DNA of 48,613 nt from assembly GCF_009696265.1 (NCBI RefSeq), contig NZ_VUMH01000018.1:1-48613 (forward strand). The letters are read 5' to 3'. Numbering within the stretch: position 1 is the first letter of the stretch; every line of letters begins with the position of its first letter. The DNA is from Desulfovibrio porci. GTDB taxonomy: Bacteria; Desulfobacterota; Desulfovibrionia; Desulfovibrionales; Desulfovibrionaceae. The notes under the pieces were generated by a model. The model searched no databases and was not told the DNA's origin. It worked only from the letters and a program-made list of their open reading frames with translations. Shown piece by piece: positions 43,401-48,613 of the stretch. Made by a program: the position numbers and the translations under genes.

Positions 43401-46400
43401 AGCATAAAAGCATATGCTGCCTTGAGTCGCCTCCCACGCGGAGGCGTGGATTGAAACATTCCCAGCCACTCTTTGCCAATACCACCCCGGTAGTCGCCTC
43501 CCACGCGGAGGCGTGGATTGAAACCAGTGTCGTGACCGGACCGGGATTTTCCGGCGCCGGTCGCCTCCCACGCGGAGGCGTGGATTGAAACGCCAAAAAT
43601 GCTGACCCAGCAAAGAGGCGAAGAAGTCGCCTCCCACGCGGAGGCGTGGATTGAAACTTCAGGATTACAACGAAGACGCTATTGAGCTTCGCGTCGCCTC
43701 CCACGCGGAGGCGTGGATTGAAACCGCCTGCAAGTACGTCTACACATCCGGCCAATCGTCGCCTCCCACGCGGAGGCGTGGATTGAAACCGGCTGTGATA
43801 GGGGCCGCTCCAGCCGTCGCAGGTGTCGCCTCCCACGCGGAGGCGTGGATTGAAACACCGAAGCGCTCTCGTCGTCTTTTGGCCCGGGCGTCGCCTCCCA
43901 CGCGGAGGCGTGGATTGAAACTGACGAGCGGCACCTGTGGCCCGCTTTCCACTACTCGCCTCCCACGCGGAGGCGTGGATTGAAACAATTTTGGTCTGCA
44001 GAGCCACGAGCGCGATAAGGTCGCCTCCCACGCGGAGGCGTGGATTGAAACAGTGAGGTACTCCAAACCGCTGAAGGTACTGACGTCGCCTCCCACGCGG
44101 AGGCGTGGATTGAAACAGAATATTTAACACAAGAGACAAGCTATGAAAAAGGTCGCCTCCCACGCGGAGGCGTGGATTGAAACACCGGCTACACCGGTCA
44201 GGCCATCCTTGTGAACCGCGTCGCCTCCCACGCGGAGGCGTGGATTGAAACGGGGCTGTGTTAAGCAACATGGCGGAAGCACTGAATGTCGCCTCCCACG
44301 CGGAGGCGTGGATTGAAACAAGCTGATCTCCCAGCCACCGCACCATGGCCACCGTCGCCTCCCACGCGGAGGCGTGGATTGAAACCACCTGAAAAATATT
44401 GCTCCACACCCATAGCCAGGTCGCCTCCCACGCGGAGGCGTGGATTGAAACACCACGAACACATCTGTGATAGATGAAGCGATGGCGTCGCCTCCCACGC
44501 GGAGGCGTGGATTGAAACCGGTAGGTAGGCAGGTTCGAGATCAGCTTTTGTCGTCGCCTCCCACGCGGAGGCGTGGATTGAAACCCGAGCCGCGCGGCGG
44601 CGTCCGCCCAGTCCTGACGGTCGCCTCCCACGCGGAGGCGTGGATTGAAACCCGGCCAGTTCAACGTCAACATGGCCATGTTGGGTCGCCTCCCACGCGG
44701 AGGCGTGGATTGAAACTCAGCCTGCTTTCACTGATGCCGAAATTGCCGCCGGTCGCCTCCCACGCGGAGGCGTGGATTGAAACCGTCCACTCTGGCCTTG
44801 GCTTCTTTATCCGCTACGTGTCGCCTCCCACGCGGAGGCGTGGATTGAAACAGCCTCACAGTTGAAGTTGTGGCCCGGCATGAGGCGTCGCCTCCCACGC
44901 GGAGGCGTGGATTGAAACTTTATCCGCTACGTCTGGATCACCAGAGCCGAACATGTCGCCTCCCACGCGGAGGCGTGGATTGAAACCCGGTACAGGGGGT
45001 TTTGCCCCGCCGGGAAAACGGTCGCCTCCCACGCGGAGGCGTGGATTGAAACTGGATCTTGCGTACAATAGACGTGTCCAGTCGTCGTCGCCTCCCACGC
45101 GGAGGCGTGGATTGAAACCCTATGAAGACGGAGGCCACGTGAAAGCGGTTCCGCGTCGCCTCCCACGCGGAGGCGTGGATTGAAACTTGACGTATATGGC
45201 CGAAAGATCTTTGGGCGCAACGTCGCCTCCCACGCGGAGGCGTGGATTGAAACCGTGCCTACCGAGCGCATCTTTGCCGCTCAGAAAAGTCGCCTCCCAC
45301 GCGGAGGCGTGGATTGAAACTTGATAAGTGAAATGAGTTCGTCAAGGGCTCCATAGTCGCCTCCCACGCGGAGGCGTGGATTGAAACACGGCCTTCAGGG
45401 GTTAACGTAGCCATATATATCGTCGCCTCCCACGCGGAGGCGTGGATTGAAACATCTCAAGTGTGGTCATAATGAAACCTCTCGCTGGTCGCCTCCCACG
45501 CGGAGGCGTGGATTGAAACTGAACATGGCCTTCAATCTGGGCGTGGACGGCCTGGTCGCCTCCCACGCGGAGGCGTGGATTGAAACGTGACTTCAGCACC
45601 GACCGCCGCATAGGCGATAGGTCGCCTCCCACGCGGAGGCGTGGATTGAAACTGGACAATAATGCGTCGACGATCGGCGAAGGTTGTCGCCTCCCACGCG
45701 GAGGCGTGGATTGAAACCTGGCGGCGGCGTCCGATATACCTATCGCTCGTGTCGCCTCCCACGCGGAGGCGTGGATTGAAACTGTACTGTGGCGAGTGAC
45801 AGCGAGACCCCCCCCCGTCGCCTCCCACGCGGAGGCGTGGATTGAAACCGTATAAGCTTAAAAAGCAGCGCGTGAAGCAGTTGTCGCCTCCCACGCGGAG
45901 GCGTGGATTGAAACTGTCCATCTATTACACTACGAGTTGTACGGCCGGTCGCCTCCCACGCGGAGGCGTGGATTGAAACGTTGCAAAGCCATGACCGTGG
46001 TAGTGTCAGCACCGGTCGCCTCCCACGCGGAGGCGTGGATTGAAACCTCAGCCTGCTTTCACTGATGCCGAAATTGCCGCGTCGCCTCCCACGCGGAGGC
46101 GTGGATTGAAACTAAAATAAAACATACCCATACCCCTCTCACCCGAGTCGCCTCCCACGCGGAGGCGTGGATTGAAACTCTTGGTACGCAACAGGGCGCG
46201 TATCAGCTGGTCGTCGCCTCCCACGCGGAGGCGTGGATTGAAACTCCCGCTGGCTCAGTACAGTTTGCTCGCCAATACTCGTCGCCTCCCACGCGGAGGC
46301 GTGGATTGAAACTTCCTTGGAAGCCCGCTGATTATGGATACCCTGACGGTCGCCTCCCACGCGGAGGCGTGGATTGAAACTCACAGTCATGAAGGCGTAG

Positions 46401-48613
46401 AGCCGGGATCTGGCAGTCGCCTCCCACGCGGAGGCGTGGATTGAAACTCAGCTCCGGACAATGCGACTACGAAAGCAGAGCGTCGCCTCCCACGCGGAGG
46501 CGTGGATTGAAACATGTGGCGATTGCTAAGGGCCGGGAGCACGAGAAGTCGCCTCCCACGCGGAGGCGTGGATTGAAACTCATACTTATCTTTGCCACGG
46601 TAGTTAGCCGTGGTTGTCGCCTCCCACGCGGAGGCGTGGATTGAAACTCCTGTGACGTAATATGTCTTTTCCGCGTGGTAGAGTCGCCTCCCACGCGGAG
46701 GCGTGGATTGAAACAAAATGAGTCTGACAAAAAAATTTCTCAAAAAAGTCGCCTCCCACGCGGAGGCGTGGATTGAAACTTCCAAGCCCACAACGATCGT
46801 ACGTGCGTTGGTGTCGCCTCCCACGCGGAGGCGTGGATTGAAACACGTGCGATAGCGGACTGGACAAGGAGGATCAAGGCGTCGCCTCCCACGCGGAGGC
46901 GTGGATTGAAACCCATTGGAGATTGGCGGCAGCGTTAAAGCCAGTCGTCGCCTCCCACGCGGAGGCGTGGATTGAAACACGCGCCTGTGAAATTATTCCG
47001 GCGCGCGGATAAGAGTCGCCTCCCACGCGGAGGCGTGGATTGAAACGACCAATCCAGCTTCGCCGGGCTGCAGCGGGCCGTCGCCTCCCACGCGGAGGCG
47101 TGGATTGAAACAATGCCTCGTGAAGGGTCATACAGCCTCCATAGTGTCGCCTCCCACGCGGAGGCGTGGATTGAAACTTTGACCAATCCGGAAATTGAAG
47201 CGGGATACTCCGAGTCGCCTCCCACGCGGAGGCGTGGATTGAAACTTGATGTATATGGACGAAAGATCTTTGGGCGCAACGTCGCCTCCCACGCGGAGGC
47301 GTGGATTGAAACCGGTACAGGGGTTTTGCCCCGCCGGGAAAACGGCCCGTCGCCTCCCACGCGGAGGCGTGGATTGAAACATCATAGACGAGGCGACGAG
47401 GATAAAGAATCCCAAGTCGCCTCCCACGCGGAGGCGTGGATTGAAACATCCCATGGAGAAAAAACCATGTCCCAAACTCCCGGTCGCCTCCCACGCGGAG
47501 GCGTGGATTGAAACGTTGGGATGAGCCGCCGGACGACGGTCATCCTGGCGTCGCCTCCCACGCGGAGGCGTGGATTGAAACGGTCAGTAGAGGGACTACT
47601 GCATTGGCTCCCACCGGTCGCCTCCCACGCGGAGGCGTGGATTGAAACGGCTGGCTGTTTGATAAATTCGGTAAAGGACTGGATAGTCGCCTCCCACGCG
47701 GAGGCGTGGATTGAAACCCCTGTGGCGTGTTTGCCGCCACGGACGGCAGGCGTCGCCTCCCACGCGGAGGCGTGGATTGAAACACCACTGCCCGCCCTTG
47801 GCCTCAGAAAGGTATGGTCGCCTCCCACGCGGAGGCGTGGATTGAAACGTGCAAATCCTCGCCATCCAATGCGCGCACACGGCGTCGCCTCCCACGCGGA
47901 GGCGTGGATTGAAACTTTGGGGGCGGCCTGTCCGGTCTGCAAACCCTTGAGGTCGCCTCCCACGCGGAGGCGTGGATTGAAACTCAGCCTGCTTTCACTG
48001 ATGCCGAAATTGCCGCCGTCGCCTCCCACGCGGAGGCGTGGATTGAAACATCTTCGTAACGAAGGCAGGCGTTGATTGGCCCCCTGAGTCGCCTCCCACG
48101 CGGAGGCGTGGATTGAAACTGGAGCGGGCCGCCGATCTGGGCGATCTGTCAGGGGTCGCCTCCCACGCGGAGGCGTGGATTGAAACTTATCAGGACATGT
48201 GCAACTACGCCCGGCGTGGTCGTCGCCTCCCACGCGGAGGCGTGGATTGAAACACGGATATCAATGCGACGGACCAGGAGACGCGTCAGTCGCCTCCCAC
48301 GCGGAGGCGTGGATTGAAACTCTTTGGTTATGCCTCCATGGATAACGCCCACTGGTCGCCTCCCACGCGGAGGCGTGGATTGAAACCCAGCGTTGACGTA
48401 GGCATTGTATTCTTGCACCGTCGCCTCCCACGCGGAGGCGTGGATTGAAACTCCTCAGGCGTACAACACGGCCGACACGGGCAATAGTCGCCTCCCACGC
48501 GGAGGCGTGGATTGAAACAAGCAACTTGCCGGCATCGAGCCGTCTCCGCTGACGTCGCCTCCCACGCGGAGGCGTGGATTGAAACCTGGCCCAGCAGGCC
48601 CAGCAGGCGATCC
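37496..48613 (+). CRISPR. Type I-C CRISPR array, about 167 repeats, open at the right edge
   Basis: A 32-bp repeat starts GTCGCC and ends GTGGATTGAAAC, with stem CGCCTCC-CACGC-GGAGGCG. The first copy is 37496-37527 and the last full copy is 48554-48585, with a cut spacer to the edge. Counting starts by eye gives 167 repeats, a mean period of 66.6 bp and spacers mostly 34-35 nt. The body of the repeat is almost invariant; about nine copies have A or C instead of G at position 1. Orientation follows from the leader on the left. The distal end is outside the window, so repeat decay there cannot be judged. Confidence 0.99.

Noticed and set aside
37496..48613. Dozens of open readings across the array giving peptides such as SIHASAWEAT, NPRLRVGGD and SPPTRRRGLK
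   Set aside because: They are translations of the CRISPR repeat in different frames and strands joined by spacers; there is no protein-coding signal.

Overview
The window is about 48.6 kb of GC-rich bacterial chromosome. A complete futalosine-route menaquinone gene set (mqnD, mqnE, mqnC, mqnA), a CbiK-type cobaltochelatase, several small families I associate with sulfate reducers, and a type I-C CRISPR-Cas locus together suggest a Desulfovibrio-like sulfate-reducing bacterium (Desulfovibrionaceae). That assignment is inference; no rRNA or other marker gene is present.

Layout. 0.2-2.8 kb: an ArsR/SmtB repressor and a Zn/Cd/Pb-type P1B ATPase behind a duplicated operator and a good sigma70-like promoter, closed by a strong bidirectional terminator. 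2.8-8.3 kb: a leftward run of moaA, an EamA-type membrane protein, ruvA, ruvB, a YczE-like membrane protein, an ACT-domain protein and a membrane-anchored metallophosphoesterase. 8.4-14.4 kb: a small exported DUF5334-like protein, two uncharacterised proteins, miaB with a DUF151 bifunctional nuclease, a zinc-ribbon protein, and a degenerate-receiver/TPR protein with a large hairpin at the predicted 5' end of its mRNA. 14.4-19.9 kb: a MATE exporter with mqnD, divergent from mqnE-mqnC-mqnA. 20-24.1 kb: a thioredoxin-fold lipoprotein without its active-site cysteines, cbiK, an RmlD-like reductase and a DUF3179 protein. 24.1-25.7 kb: three broken genes that look like the remains of a capsule phosphoramidate (MeOPN-type) pathway, facing an intact CDP-glycerol glycerophosphotransferase-like gene. 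28-29.3 kb: a methyltransferase-like fragment and an HD phosphohydrolase.

29.5-48.6 kb is a complete type I-C CRISPR-Cas system in canonical order (cas3, cas5c, cas8c, cas7c, cas4, cas1, cas2), a leader of about 180 bp, and a very long array. I count about 167 copies of a 32-bp repeat, and the array runs off the right edge. Cas3 is the nuclease-helicase, Cas5c/Cas8c/Cas7c form Cascade with Cas5c as the repeat endonuclease, and Cas4/Cas1/Cas2 acquire spacers. Spacer content gives internal evidence for a TTC PAM and for one-nucleotide slippage during integration.

The most unusual element is the 290-bp cas3-cas5c gap. It holds a lone degenerate CRISPR repeat that keeps the stem by compensatory changes. 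The spacer-like sequence after it has a seed match, with a TTC PAM, to DNA beside a candidate promoter in the same gap. Between the two lie a perfect 26-bp palindrome, a very strong Shine-Dalgarno sequence and a mini-ORF starting Met-Thr-Arg-Arg-Arg. This resembles CreTA toxin-antitoxin RNA pairs (or a Cas-regulating crRNA-like RNA), here inside a type I-C operon.
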